Origin: an uncultured Sphingomonadales bacterium
Lineage (GTDB): Bacteria > Pseudomonadota > Alphaproteobacteria > Sphingomonadales > Sphingomonadaceae
Length of the DNA: 20,910 bases
Reading direction: 5' to 3'
Assembly (NCBI GenBank): GCA_903893935.1
Contig: CAITOD010000712.1
Span: 1 to 20,910, forward strand
In this document: in pieces, positions 1 through 7,749 of the stretch
How the letters are laid out: every line of letters begins with the position of its first letter
How positions within the stretch are numbered: position 1 is the first letter of the stretch
Notes under the pieces: generated by a model
The model's input: only the letters and a program-made list of their open reading frames with translations
Databases searched by the model: none
What the model was told of the DNA's origin: nothing
Position numbers and translations under genes: made by a program

Positions 1-25
1 ATCCCCAGACGCATCCGCCAGCCAT

Positions 26-249
26 ACCCTTTGCCGCGTACCGGATCACTTTGCGACATCTACCCCAGTCCCGTTTTGTGCAGACCCCAAATCTGTGAGG
101 CGGCTTGGGTCACCTTTGCTCTGTCTGGAATTTGGTGACCAATCGATGTGGCAAACCGTCCGCCTGGTGTCCGGTGTCTGCGGGTGGTTTTGGCCTGGCG
201 GTTAAGCTACGATCGTGCGGGATCAAAAAACAATGCCGTCAGGAACACC
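26..249. promoter_or_regulatory. Upstream region of the IclR-type regulator, with candidate operators
   Basis: No convincing gene lies here. I see a 7-bp inverted repeat, GGTCACC at 108-114 and GGTGACC at 134-140. The right arm sits inside a perfect 5-1-5 palindrome, TTGGT-G-ACCAA, at 132-142. IclR-family regulators bind short palindromes close to their own start and often autoregulate, so this is a reasonable operator candidate, but that is inference. A ribosome-binding sequence AGGA precedes the ATG at 250. On the minus strand an ATG at 25 reads leftward out of the window for eight codons; it could begin a divergent gene but is too short to judge. Confidence 0.35.
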
Positions 250-1035
250 ATGACCGACACCATACGCGCCCTGTCGCGGGGGTTGAACGCGCTGCGAATC
301 ATCAGCGAGAGCGGCGGCAGTTCGTGTCAGGCGATTGCCGACCAGCTCAACCTGTCGCGCCCGACGGTCTATCGCATCCTGGGCACATTGCTCGACAGCG
401 GGCTTGTCTCGGTCGACGAGGACAAGATCTATCATCCCACGCTGGAAACCCGCACGCTCGAAAACGGCCTGACCGAAAAGGCCTGGGCGCACTGGGCCGC
501 CATGCCCACGCTGGTAAAGCTGCAAAAGGAAGTGGTGTGGACCTGCGAAATCGCCTCGTTTGAAGACTATGCGATGGTCCAGCGCGATTCGACCCATCTG
601 CAGAACCCGTACCGGATCGATGTTCAGGAATTCAACGATCGCCAGCGATCGATGCTGAGCAGCGCGGTCGGCCGCACGTATCTGGCGTTCTGTCCGCCGC
701 AGGAGGCCGAGCAGATCCTGTCGCATTTGCAGCAATTCGGCGATGCGGTCGATCCCGAGGCGCAAGTGGGTGAACACACCCGGCCGATGCTGCAGACCGT
801 GCGCGAAAAGGGTTACGCGCTGGAGCAGCGCTATACATATCCGCATGTCACATCGATCGCGGTGCCGATCCGCCATGGCGAAGGCGTACTGGCCTGCATC
901 GACATCGCCTGGATATCGCGGGCGGTGCGCCTGCCCGATGCGCTCGAAAAATTCGTCCCCGCGCTGATGAACGCGCAAGCTGAAATCGAGGCACGCCTCG
1001 CCAGCTTTGTGCTCGACCCAACATCGCCGCACTGA
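250..1035 (+). CDS. IclR-family transcriptional regulator, MhpR-like
   Basis: Probable DNA-binding regulator of the neighbouring catabolic genes, 261 aa, cytoplasmic. The N-terminus carries a winged helix-turn-helix (about residues 8-60; recognition-helix region around SRPTVYRILGTLLDSGLV). The rest is an IclR effector domain with SSAVGRTYLAFCPP near the middle and SIAVPIRHGEGVLACIDIAW towards the end. These segments resemble MhpR, the activator of 3-(3-hydroxyphenyl)propionate degradation in E. coli, and an MhpA-like hydroxylase follows two genes downstream. The ATG at 250 is chosen because AGGA lies just upstream. The frame is open back to 148, but that extension looks non-coding and includes the candidate operator region. 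The effector is unknown; an aromatic acid or phenol is an inference from the family and context. Confidence 0.88.
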   Translation: MTDTIRALSRGLNALRIISESGGSSCQAIADQLNLSRPTVYRILGTLLDSGLVSVDEDKIYHPTLETRTLENGLTEKAWAHWAAMPTLVKLQKEVVWTCEIASFEDYAMVQRDSTHLQNPYRIDVQEFNDRQRSMLSSAVGRTYLAFCPPQEAEQILSHLQQFGDAVDPEAQVGEHTRPMLQTVREKGYALEQRYTYPHVTSIAVPIRHGEGVLACIDIAWISRAVRLPDALEKFVPALMNAQAEIEARLASFVLDPTSPH

Positions 1036-1155
1036 AGTTCGCACAGCGGACGCCGGGCCTATGGCGGTGGCCGGGTCTATGCCGCCGTCCTACCGATCTT
1101 TCGAACGAACGCCGGGTAAACGCGTCTTTCATCGCGTCGGGAAAAGGATAGCGCC
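1036..1155. promoter_or_regulatory. Intergenic region with imperfect 15-bp direct repeats before the VOC gene
   Basis: This 120-bp gap separates the regulator from the next gene on the same strand. It contains CCGGGCCTATGGCGG at 1053-1067 and CCGGGTCTATGCCGC at 1071-1085, which match at 12 of 15 positions with an 18-bp period. GGCGG and CCGCC within it could also pair. The gap is long enough for a regulated promoter, but I cannot place -35 and -10 boxes with confidence. AAGGA at about 1144-1148 serves the downstream GTG. Confidence 0.3.
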
Positions 1156-1677
1156 GTGGAAATTGGCCATGTCGGTTTGTATGTGCGCGACTTTGATCGC
1201 ATGCTGGCCTTTTATCAGGACGTGTTCGGCTTTGCCGTGACCGACATCGCGCGCAATGAAAAGCGGTCGATCGTGTTTCTGACCGCCGATCCCACGTCGC
1301 ATCACCAGTTGGTGCTGGCGACTGGCCGCCCCGACAGCGAACAGCACCTGATCAACCAATTGTCCTTCCGGCTCAAGACGCTGGCCGCATTGCGCCGGGT
1401 CTATCAGCATCTCGTCGATGCGGGCATCGGCAATCTGGAACCCCTGACCCACGGCATCGCATGGTCGGTCTATTTCGCCGATCCCGAAGGCAATCGTATC
1501 GAAGCCTATGTCGATACGCCGTGGTACATCACCCAGCCGCACCGCACCACGATCGACCTCGCCGCCAGCGAAGAAGAGATTGTCGCGTTTACCGAAAACC
1601 TGTGCCGCAACGCGCCGGGTTTCATGCCGCTGGACGCGTGGAGCCGGGCAACCGCACAAAACATCCGGGCGTTGTGA
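1156..1677 (+). CDS. VOC-superfamily protein, type I extradiol dioxygenase-like
   Basis: A 173-aa metal-enzyme-like protein with two beta-alpha-beta-beta-beta modules. Module 1 starts GHVGLYVRD and runs to about residue 58 (HHQLVL at 49-54). Module 2 runs from about residue 64 to 120 and ends GNRIEAYVD. Likely metal-site residues are H5, H50 and E117. The position that begins the second module reads NQLSF, with Gln69 where extradiol dioxygenases usually have His, so ring cleavage cannot be assumed and another VOC reaction (isomerase, lyase) is possible. The start is GTG at 1156, with AAGGA seven bases upstream, and the conserved first strand begins immediately. The FAD hydroxylase gene follows after a short gap. 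Context suggests a role acting on a hydroxylated aromatic or its cleavage product. Confidence 0.8.
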   Translation: MEIGHVGLYVRDFDRMLAFYQDVFGFAVTDIARNEKRSIVFLTADPTSHHQLVLATGRPDSEQHLINQLSFRLKTLAALRRVYQHLVDAGIGNLEPLTHGIAWSVYFADPEGNRIEAYVDTPWYITQPHRTTIDLAASEEEIVAFTENLCRNAPGFMPLDAWSRATAQNIRAL

Positions 1678-1694
1678 CCATAGCTTCGGACGTG

Positions 1695-3200
1695 ATGGAT
1701 CACGCGGCGATGACCGAAACTTATGACGTCGCCATCATCGGCTATGGCCCGGCCGGTGCGGCGCTGGCCAACCTGCTCGAACGGCAGGGACGGCGCGTGC
1801 TGGTGCTGGAACAGTTCCCGCAATCCTATCCCCTGCCCCGCGCCACCCACATCGACGGGGAAGCGATGCGCGTGCTGCAGTCGGCCGGCATCGGCGATGT
1901 CCTAGCGTCGCAGCTCGGCATTTATGCCCGGATGCGGTTCGAAGACAAAGATGGCAGAATGCTGATCGACTGGCCACGGCCGATCACGCCGGGCATCCAC
2001 GGCTGGCGCGACAGCAACCGCTTTCACCAGCCCGATCTCGAACACGCATTGCAGACCCGGATTGCCGGCTCGTCGCTGGTCACCGTGCAACGCGGCCTGC
2101 GGCTGACCGGGCTCGACCAGGACGAGCACGCCGTCACGCTTGTCGCGCAGACCGAGGCGGGCGAACCCTGGCAGGCGCGCGCCCGCTATGTCGTCGGCTG
2201 CGACGGGGCGAATTCCACCGTGCGCGCACTGATCGGTGCAGAGCTGACCATACTGGCCCCATCGCAACAATGGCTGGTCGCCGACTTCATCCTGAACCCC
2301 GGCGCACCCGAATTGCCCGAAGGCACGGTGCAATATTGCGACCCCGCCCGCCCGTTTACCTATATCGAGGGCGCAGGGCGGCGGCGGCGCTGGGAAGTCA
2401 TGTTGCTGCCCGGCGACGATCCGGCGACGTTTGCGCTGCCCGATCAGGTCTATCCGCTGCTGAAACGGTGGATTTCGCCAGAGCATGTGACGCTGGAACG
2501 CGCGGTGGTCTATGTGTTCCGATCGGCCATTGCCTCGCACTGGCGCGACGGGCGCGTGATGATCGCGGGCGATGCGGCACACCAGACGCCGCCGTTTCTG
2601 GGGCAAGGGCTGTGCGCCGGCCTGCGCGATGTGATCAACCTGGCGTGGAAGATCGATCTCGCGCTCAGCGGGGCGGCCGATCCCGGCTTGCTCGACAGCT
2701 ATCACCAGGAGCTCGCGCCGCACGTCACCCAATATATTGCCGAGGCCAACAGGATCGGCGGATTTATCGCCGAAACCGATCCCGACAAGGCGCAGGCACG
2801 CGACGCCATGCTGCTGTCGAGCCCGCAAGTGATGACGCCGATCCGTCCACGGCTTGGCGGCGCGCTGTGGGGACAAAGCGCCAATCCGCTGGCCGGCACG
2901 CTGGCGGCACAGCCGATCCTGCCCGGCGACAAGCGGATGGACGATGTGGTGGGCCTGCATTTTGCGGTGCTGGTCATCACCGGCTTCGCGGCCGGCTTTT
3001 CCCCGGCAACGCACGACCGGTTGCGCGTGGCAGGTGCAGTGTTGCTGGAGGGCGATGCCGACGATTATCTGGCAACGCTCGGCGCAGCCGTTCTGATCAT
3101 CCGCCCCGATCACTATATTTTCGGCACCGCCAGCACGCTTGCCGAAGCCGAAGCCCTGATCACCGCATTGCCCGTGATCACCGGGCAGCATGATGGTTGA
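1695..3200 (+). CDS. FAD-dependent aromatic hydroxylase, MhpA/PheA-like (class A flavoprotein monooxygenase)
   Basis: Predicted NAD(P)H- and FAD-dependent hydroxylase of a phenolic ring, 501 aa, cytoplasmic. It shows the three family fingerprints: the dinucleotide-binding GYGPAG at residues 16-21, the DG motif GCDG at 168-171, and the GD motif AGDAAHQTPPFLGQG at 291-305 followed by LRDVINLAWK. This arrangement is typical of MhpA, MhpA-like resorcinol and orcinol hydroxylases and the phenol hydroxylase group. The C-terminal part (about 400-500) resembles the thioredoxin-like tail of that group. ATG at 1695 and ATG at 1710 (496 aa) are both plausible starts; neither has a strong ribosome site. 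The lactonase gene overlaps its end by 11 bases, so the genes are co-transcribed. The substrate is not readable from sequence; a ring hydroxylation giving hydroquinone or hydroxyquinol is one inference from the rest of the cluster. Confidence 0.87.
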   Translation: MDHAAMTETYDVAIIGYGPAGAALANLLERQGRRVLVLEQFPQSYPLPRATHIDGEAMRVLQSAGIGDVLASQLGIYARMRFEDKDGRMLIDWPRPITPGIHGWRDSNRFHQPDLEHALQTRIAGSSLVTVQRGLRLTGLDQDEHAVTLVAQTEAGEPWQARARYVVGCDGANSTVRALIGAELTILAPSQQWLVADFILNPGAPELPEGTVQYCDPARPFTYIEGAGRRRRWEVMLLPGDDPATFALPDQVYPLLKRWISPEHVTLERAVVYVFRSAIASHWRDGRVMIAGDAAHQTPPFLGQGLCAGLRDVINLAWKIDLALSGAADPGLLDSYHQELAPHVTQYIAEANRIGGFIAETDPDKAQARDAMLLSSPQVMTPIRPRLGGALWGQSANPLAGTLAAQPILPGDKRMDDVVGLHFAVLVITGFAAGFSPATHDRLRVAGAVLLEGDADDYLATLGAAVLIIRPDHYIFGTASTLAEAEALITALPVITGQHDG

Positions 3201-4059
3201 TCTGGTCCCGCTTGGGCGGATCGGCGCTGCCCTGCGGCGACCGGAATGCGTGCTGGTCAGAACCGATGGCGATCTGATCGTATCCGACAGCCGGGGCGGC
3301 GTGACGCTGATCGGCGCGGGTGGCGGGTGCCGTCATGTCCCTGCCCCCGGCGGCACCACCAACGGTATCGCGCAAGACCGCGACGGCACGCTCTACCTGG
3401 CCGGAATTGACAGCGGCACGGTCCACGCTTTGGCCCCGGACGGGACGGGCCGCCTGGAATTCGCACAAGTCGACGGCCATGATCTGGGCGCGGCCAACTT
3501 TGTCCATTTCGATCCGGCGGGCGATCTGTGGCTGACCGTTTCCACCCGCACCGTGCCGCGATCGCGCGCCATCGATCAGCCGATACCCGACGGTTACTTG
3601 GTGAAACGGACGACCACCGGCCCGCGAGTCATGGCATCGGGCCTGTGCTTTGCCAACGAGCTGCGCTTCGATCCGGCGATGCATCACGTCTATCTGGCCG
3701 AAAGTCGGCGCGGCCGGGTGGTGCGGATGCGCATTCTGGGCAGCGGCGATTTGGGGCCGGTTGAATCGTTCGGGCCCGACCCGCTGTTTACAGGCGCCGT
3801 AGTCGACGGTCTGGCCTTTGACGTGGAGGGCGGCCTGTGGGTCACCGAAGTGACCCGCAACGGCATCCACCGCATCGACCCGGACGGCCGCATTCACTGC
3901 CTGTTTGAAGACCCTACTGCAGAGGTGTTGAACTTTCCCGCCAGCATCGCCTTCGGCGGTGAAGACCGCAAAACGGTGTTCGTCGGTTCGATCCGGCTGG
4001 ACCATCTGGTGACCATGCGCAGTTGGGTGGCCGGCGCTCCCATGTGGCACCACGGCTAG
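3190..4059 (+). CDS. SMP-30/gluconolactonase-family lactone hydrolase
   Basis: A 289-aa six-bladed beta-propeller of the SMP-30/gluconolactonase/LRE-like family, predicted to hydrolyse a lactone with a bound divalent metal. Candidate metal ligands are E19 (RRPEC), N156 (CFANELRFD) and D206 (VVDGLAFD), in the usual family order, and repeated DGxLYL / GDLWLTV / GGLWVTE blade strands are visible. There is no signal peptide, so it is probably cytoplasmic. The start overlaps the end of the FAD hydroxylase gene; ATG at 3190 and 3193 are adjacent alternatives. The gene ends in a CTAG that also supplies the stop of the opposing hydrolase gene. In a ring-cleavage cluster it could open a lactone intermediate, but the substrate is unknown. 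Confidence 0.83.
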   Translation: MMVDLVPLGRIGAALRRPECVLVRTDGDLIVSDSRGGVTLIGAGGGCRHVPAPGGTTNGIAQDRDGTLYLAGIDSGTVHALAPDGTGRLEFAQVDGHDLGAANFVHFDPAGDLWLTVSTRTVPRSRAIDQPIPDGYLVKRTTTGPRVMASGLCFANELRFDPAMHHVYLAESRRGRVVRMRILGSGDLGPVESFGPDPLFTGAVVDGLAFDVEGGLWVTEVTRNGIHRIDPDGRIHCLFEDPTAEVLNFPASIAFGGEDRKTVFVGSIRLDHLVTMRSWVAGAPMWHHG

Positions 4060-4718
4060 CGCGAGCGCATGAACTCCAGCGTCCGCGCGATGGCCAGGTC
4101 GCGCGACGCCGCGTCGAAATGTTCGCCACCTTCGCGACAAAACGCATGCCCTGCCGGATAGATGTGGATGCGCGCCTCCGGATAGCGGCTTGCCACCAGG
4201 GCAACATCGTTTGGCGGAATGCCCGCGTCGCGATCGCCGTAGTGCATCAGCACCGGGCAGCGCAGCGGCGCATCGAGTTCATCGATGATCCGGCGCCCGT
4301 AAAAGCAAACGGCCCCGGCAAGACCGGTGATGTGCTGCGCCGTCAGCCACGCCATCACCCCGCCAAAGCAAAAACCCACGGCGAATTTCGGACCTTCCCC
4401 GAGAAACGCCAGCGCAGCGCGCATATCGCCGAGCGCCTGCGGATTGGGCGTCGCCCGCGCAGCCGCGATGCCTTCTGCCAGGTGGTCCGGATCATCGTCG
4501 CGCAAAAATCCGGGTTCGATCCGGTCAAACAGCGAAGGCGCGATGCAATCGTACCCCTGGTCGGCCAGGCGTTGCATCATGTCGGCAATATGCCGAGTCA
4601 GGCCAAACACTTCCTGCAGCACGCACACCGCGCCAAGACGCGGGCGGCGCGTCGCCATATGCCACGCGCCCACCTGGAAACCGTCGTGGTCCGACGTCAG
4701 GGTAATCCGGTTGATCAG
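4056..4718 (-). CDS. Dienelactone hydrolase family protein, probable CTG start
   Basis: Alpha/beta hydrolase of the dienelactone hydrolase (carboxymethylenebutenolidase) family, expected to open a dienelactone or similar enol-lactone. The catalytic triad is visible as C117 in GFCFGG, D164 in GDRDAGIP and H191 in AGHAF, and the nucleophile-gating Glu is E36 in LQEVFGL. A GTG at 4673 would give only 205 aa and cut off a well-formed first strand (INRITLTSD, then DGFQVGAW). Reading upstream, the frame stays coding to a CTG at 4718-4716 that overlaps the TGA of the preceding gene as CTGA, giving 220 aa. Glu then falls at residue 36, exactly as in the characterised ClcD enzyme. It is the last gene of the minus-strand operon. 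CTG initiation is inferred from the sequence, not proven. Confidence 0.82.
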   Translation of the reverse strand: MINRITLTSDHDGFQVGAWHMATRRPRLGAVCVLQEVFGLTRHIADMMQRLADQGYDCIAPSLFDRIEPGFLRDDDPDHLAEGIAAARATPNPQALGDMRAALAFLGEGPKFAVGFCFGGVMAWLTAQHITGLAGAVCFYGRRIIDELDAPLRCPVLMHYGDRDAGIPPNDVALVASRYPEARIHIYPAGHAFCREGGEHFDAASRDLAIARTLEFMRSR

Positions 4719-5569
4719 ACGTGTTCGGCCTTGATCGGGTTCTGCAACACGCCGACTTCGGTGATTTCGACTTCGACCAGGTCACCGTCCTTCATGAACA
4801 ATTTGGGTTCGCGCCGCACGCCAACCCCGCCCGGCGTGCCCGTCACGATCACATCACCGGGTTCGAGCGGGATGAAAGTCGAACAATATTCGATCAGATA
4901 GGGGATCGAGAAAATCATCTCGTCGCTGGTGGCGTTCTGCAATTCCACGCCGTTCAGCCGGGTTTTCAGATGCAGCGTCTGGTTGTCGGCGATTTCGCCA
5001 CGGGTCGTCATCCACGGACCAAAGCCGCCGGTCTTGTAGAAGTTCTTGCCCGGCACCCACTGAGCGGTGTGGCGCTGCCATTCGCGAATGCTGCCGTCGT
5101 TATAGGGCGCATAGCCGGCAATGTAGTCCCAGCAATCGGCCTCGGCGATACGGCGCCCCGCCTTGCCGATGATCACGGCAATTTCGCCTTCATAATCGAA
5201 CGTTTCGGATTCGGGCGGCAGCAGCATCGGTTCGAGATGCGCGGCCTGGCTGGCGGTGAACCGCGCAAACACCATCGGCCGCGCGCTGGGGTCACGACCG
5301 ATTTCGGTGCGGTGCGAATCATAGTTCACGCCGATGCAGATGATCTTGGGCGGATTGGGAATGACCGGCAGGAACGTGATGTCGGCCAGGTCATAATCGC
5401 CGGTCGCTCCGGCAATCGCGGCTTCGACTTCGTCGAGCGCACCGGCCTTCAGCACGGCAACGATATCGGCATAGACGCCGGCAAATTTCAGACCGAGGTC
5501 GACGACGCGCGTTCCGACCACCGCGCCAAAGCTGTCGCGACCGTCGTGGGTAAAGCTGAGCAATTTCAT
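4715..5569 (-). CDS. Fumarylacetoacetate hydrolase (FAH) family protein
   Basis: A 284-aa member of the FAH superfamily, whose enzymes cleave or hydrate 2-oxo-dicarbonyl intermediates (fumarylpyruvate, acylpyruvates, 2-hydroxymuconate derivatives) using Mg2+ or Mn2+. The N-terminal domain (about 1-70) is followed by the catalytic fold from PNPPKIICIGVNY onward. The metal ligands are E127 and E129 in DYEGEIAVIIG and D158 in YNDGSIREWQ; TGTPGGVG near residue 244 is the usual active-site loop. AAGGA precedes the ATG. It lies 31 bases after the CMD gene and overlaps the dienelactone hydrolase start by four bases. Its presence beside a VOC protein suggests that a meta-cleavage-like or oxo-acid product is processed, but the exact reaction cannot be assigned. 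Confidence 0.88.
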   Translation of the reverse strand: MKLLSFTHDGRDSFGAVVGTRVVDLGLKFAGVYADIVAVLKAGALDEVEAAIAGATGDYDLADITFLPVIPNPPKIICIGVNYDSHRTEIGRDPSARPMVFARFTASQAAHLEPMLLPPESETFDYEGEIAVIIGKAGRRIAEADCWDYIAGYAPYNDGSIREWQRHTAQWVPGKNFYKTGGFGPWMTTRGEIADNQTLHLKTRLNGVELQNATSDEMIFSIPYLIEYCSTFIPLEPGDVIVTGTPGGVGVRREPKLFMKDGDLVEVEITEVGVLQNPIKAEHV

Positions 5570-5600
5570 GAGGAACCGTCCTTTTTTGTACGAATGAAAA

Positions 5601-6149
5601 TCAAGCCGGCAGCGGAAACTGCACGAGGTAATCCAGATATTCGGGTTCGAGGTCGATCTCGATGGCCGCCATCACGCGCACCAGGCCGTTGTATTCGCCG
5701 ATCGCCACCAGCAGATCGACCAGTTGCGTGGTGTCCATCGCCCCCGCCAGCACATCGAAAATGGCCTGAGGCAGCACGATCGCGTCGGTCAGCGAACGCG
5801 CTGCCGCCAGCACTGCCGACGCCACCGGATCAAGGTGCGTGGCAATCCCTTGCGTATCCAGCGCAATCGCGCGGATATCGTCCGCGCTGACCCCGAAGGA
5901 CAACGCGATATCGACGTGGTGCGCCCATTCATAGGCTGACCGCGCGGAATAGCCCACCTGCAGTATGGCCAGCTCGCGCAGACGCACGTCCAGCGTGCTG
6001 TCGTGCCGGAAATACATGCCGCGCCCGGCGACATTGCGCGCCAGTTTCGGGCTGTGCGCGACGGCCCGCGTGATGTTGGATTTCATCCGCGGAATGTCCT
6101 GGAACTCGGGCGCCAGATCGCTGTTGTCGAGGTATGTTAACCGTCCCAT
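5601..6149 (-). CDS. Carboxymuconolactone decarboxylase (CMD)-family protein, single domain
   Basis: A 182-aa helical protein of the CMD/AhpD-like superfamily. The signature helix is DVRLRELAILQVGYSARSAYEWAHH, with E74, H77 and H78 in the position where AhpD carries its redox CxxC pair. No CxxC is present, so peroxidase-reductase activity of the AhpD type is unlikely and a non-redox role (decarboxylation, lactone chemistry or an unknown one) is more plausible. A clear GGAGAG lies just before the ATG. The gene sits in the middle of the minus operon, 30 bases from the SDR gene and 31 from the FAH gene. Substrate unknown; these proteins are common in sphingomonad aromatic clusters. Confidence 0.82.
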   Translation of the reverse strand: MGRLTYLDNSDLAPEFQDIPRMKSNITRAVAHSPKLARNVAGRGMYFRHDSTLDVRLRELAILQVGYSARSAYEWAHHVDIALSFGVSADDIRAIALDTQGIATHLDPVASAVLAAARSLTDAIVLPQAIFDVLAGAMDTTQLVDLLVAIGEYNGLVRVMAAIEIDLEPEYLDYLVQFPLPA

Positions 6150-6179
6150 TGGTCTCTCCCCTGCCCTCGTGTTTGAGGG

Positions 6180-7013
6180 TCAGACAGCTTCCGCTTCGGC
6201 GGCGCGCACGATCGAGCCCGGATCGAAATTGGCTTCGGCGAACTGGATCAGATCGGGCAGATAGCCGTCCTGCGAACAGATCAGGTAATCGCCGCGCGCC
6301 AGTCCGTCGATCAACACGCCCGACGCATAGTCCGCGCTGACCCGGATCGTGCGGCGATGCGGCACGCCGATGGCGAAATCCGCCGGCGCCGGCGCGCCCG
6401 GGATCGGCGGCATATCGCCGCCCGGCTTGTCTGACGTGGCGGTAATCCCCGGGCAAAATACCGAAACGGCAACGCCGGTGCCAGCCAGCGCATGCGCAAA
6501 GGCATGGCTCATCGACAATTGCGCGCCCTTCGAGGCGATATAGGGCCCCATGAACCGGATCGGCGGATCGGGCAGCAGCGCCAGGCCCGACGAGGTGTTG
6601 ATGACGTGCCCGCTGCCGCGCGCCAGCATTTCGGGCAGAAATGCGTTGATCATCCGCACATAGCCCAGCACATTGACATCCAGCGCATCGCGCCACTGGT
6701 CGATACCGACCAGCGCGACCGAACCGGTGACCGGTGGCTTGGCCGCGTTGTTGATCAGCATGTCGATCCCGCCAGGCGCCGCAGCCAGCACGGCTTCGCG
6801 CAAGGCGGCCACATCGCTGTCCTTGCTGACATCGCAGCCAAAACCCAGCGCGGTGCCGCCAGGCAGGCTGGCCGCCGCCGCTTCTGCCCCGGCGCGATCG
6901 AGATCGGCAATGAACACGCGCGCACCAAGATCGGTCAGCCGGCGGGCAGTGCTAAGGCCGATCCCGCGCGCGGCCCCGGTGATGAGGACGATTTTGCCAT
7001 CGTATCGCGTCAT
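6180..7013 (-). CDS. Short-chain dehydrogenase/reductase
   Basis: Predicted NAD(P)-dependent oxidoreductase of a hydroxyl/keto group, 277 aa, classical SDR fold. The cofactor motif TGAARGIG is at residues 12-19. ADLD at 36-39 places an acidic residue at the end of the second strand, favouring NAD over NADP. NNAAK begins at 88. The catalytic residues are S141 or S142 (NTSSG) and Y158-x3-K162 (YIASK). AAAGGAA precedes the ATG at 7013; the frame continues open upstream only because it overlaps the neighbouring gene. A 13-base gap separates it from the dienelactone-hydrolase-like gene. It would oxidise or reduce an intermediate in the pathway of this operon; the substrate is unknown. Confidence 0.9.
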   Translation of the reverse strand: MTRYDGKIVLITGAARGIGLSTARRLTDLGARVFIADLDRAGAEAAAASLPGGTALGFGCDVSKDSDVAALREAVLAAAPGGIDMLINNAAKPPVTGSVALVGIDQWRDALDVNVLGYVRMINAFLPEMLARGSGHVINTSSGLALLPDPPIRFMGPYIASKGAQLSMSHAFAHALAGTGVAVSVFCPGITATSDKPGGDMPPIPGAPAPADFAIGVPHRRTIRVSADYASGVLIDGLARGDYLICSQDGYLPDLIQFAEANFDPGSIVRAAEAEAV

Positions 7014-7026
7014 GCTGCTTGTTCCT

Positions 7027-7749
7027 TTACGCCGCCCGCTCGGGGTCGGTACTGTGCTCTGCCAGCTGGGCAACGAACGACTGCCACGCGCGCCGATCGG
7101 CCCTGGCGTCATAGCCAAACCCGGGCATGTCTGGCGCATCGCGGTCGGTGTAGCCGTGACCGACCCCGCCATAGACACACAACTGCCACTCGATTTTCGC
7201 GGCCGCCATTTCTGCGGTGAACGCTGCGATCTGGTCCGCCGGGACCCACGGATCGGCATCGCCGGTGCACACCAGCACCGAGCCGGCGATCTCGCCGGCA
7301 CCGCGTGTGCTGGCGAGCGCGCCATGGAACACGCTGGTGCTGCGCAATGGCGCTCCGGTGCGCGCCAGTTCCAGCGCGCACCAGCCGCCAAAGCAATATC
7401 CCGCTGCCGCCAGGTTGGCCGCCGCACCACCACTTTGCTGCACCAGGGCTTCGAGCCCGCCGTGCAGCCGGGCGATCAATTCATCAGGGTCGGCCTTGAG
7501 CGCATCGACCCACTGGCGCGCTTGCGGCGGATTGGCGGCCAGCCGCCCGCCGCCATGCAGATCGACCGCCAGCGCGGCATAGCCCAGCGCCGCCACGGCA
7601 TCCGCGCGCCGCCGCAGATGCGCACCAAGGCCAGGCGCTTCGTGCACCAGCAGCACGCCGCCCCGGATCGTACCGGACCGGGGCTGCGCATAATAGCCGC
7701 AGGCATCGGTTGAGCCGGCGGTATAATGCAGATCGTGCCCGACGGTCAT
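7027..7749 (-). CDS. Dienelactone hydrolase family protein (second copy)
   Basis: A 240-aa alpha/beta hydrolase with the complete dienelactone hydrolase triad: C119 in AGYCFGGW, D166 in GDADPWVP and H198 in GVGHGYTD. The strand ending VLLVHEAPGLG carries E37 at the position of the gating Glu. It is clearly different in sequence from the other dienelactone hydrolase at the end of the operon, so the two are not a recent duplication and probably act on different esters or lactones. The ATG at 7749 overlaps the TGA of the preceding CMD gene as ATGA, which fixes the start and implies translational coupling. The substrate cannot be named. Confidence 0.86.
   Translation of the reverse strand: MTVGHDLHYTAGSTDACGYYAQPRSGTIRGGVLLVHEAPGLGAHLRRRADAVAALGYAALAVDLHGGGRLAANPPQARQWVDALKADPDELIARLHGGLEALVQQSGGAAANLAAAGYCFGGWCALELARTGAPLRSTSVFHGALASTRGAGEIAGSVLVCTGDADPWVPADQIAAFTAEMAAAKIEWQLCVYGGVGHGYTDRDAPDMPGFGYDARADRRAWQSFVAQLAEHSTDPERAA

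Noticed and set aside
1..25. Possible divergent gene starting with ATG at 25 on the minus strand
   Set aside because: Only eight codons are inside the window, too few to support a gene call.
1..138. Open plus-strand frame entering from the left edge and ending at TGA 136-138
   Set aside because: The translation has no recognisable motif and covers the candidate operator; probably intergenic.
1461..1694. Upstream extension of the FAD hydroxylase frame
   Set aside because: It overlaps the VOC gene and encodes Arg-rich, non-family sequence; the flavin-binding strand begins just after the ATG at 1695 or 1710.
1902..3191. Long open frame of 429 codons on the minus strand opposite the FAD hydroxylase
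   Set aside because: Its translation is rich in Arg, Gln and His with no recognisable motif, as expected for an antisense frame of a high-GC gene; the plus strand has all three flavoprotein fingerprints.
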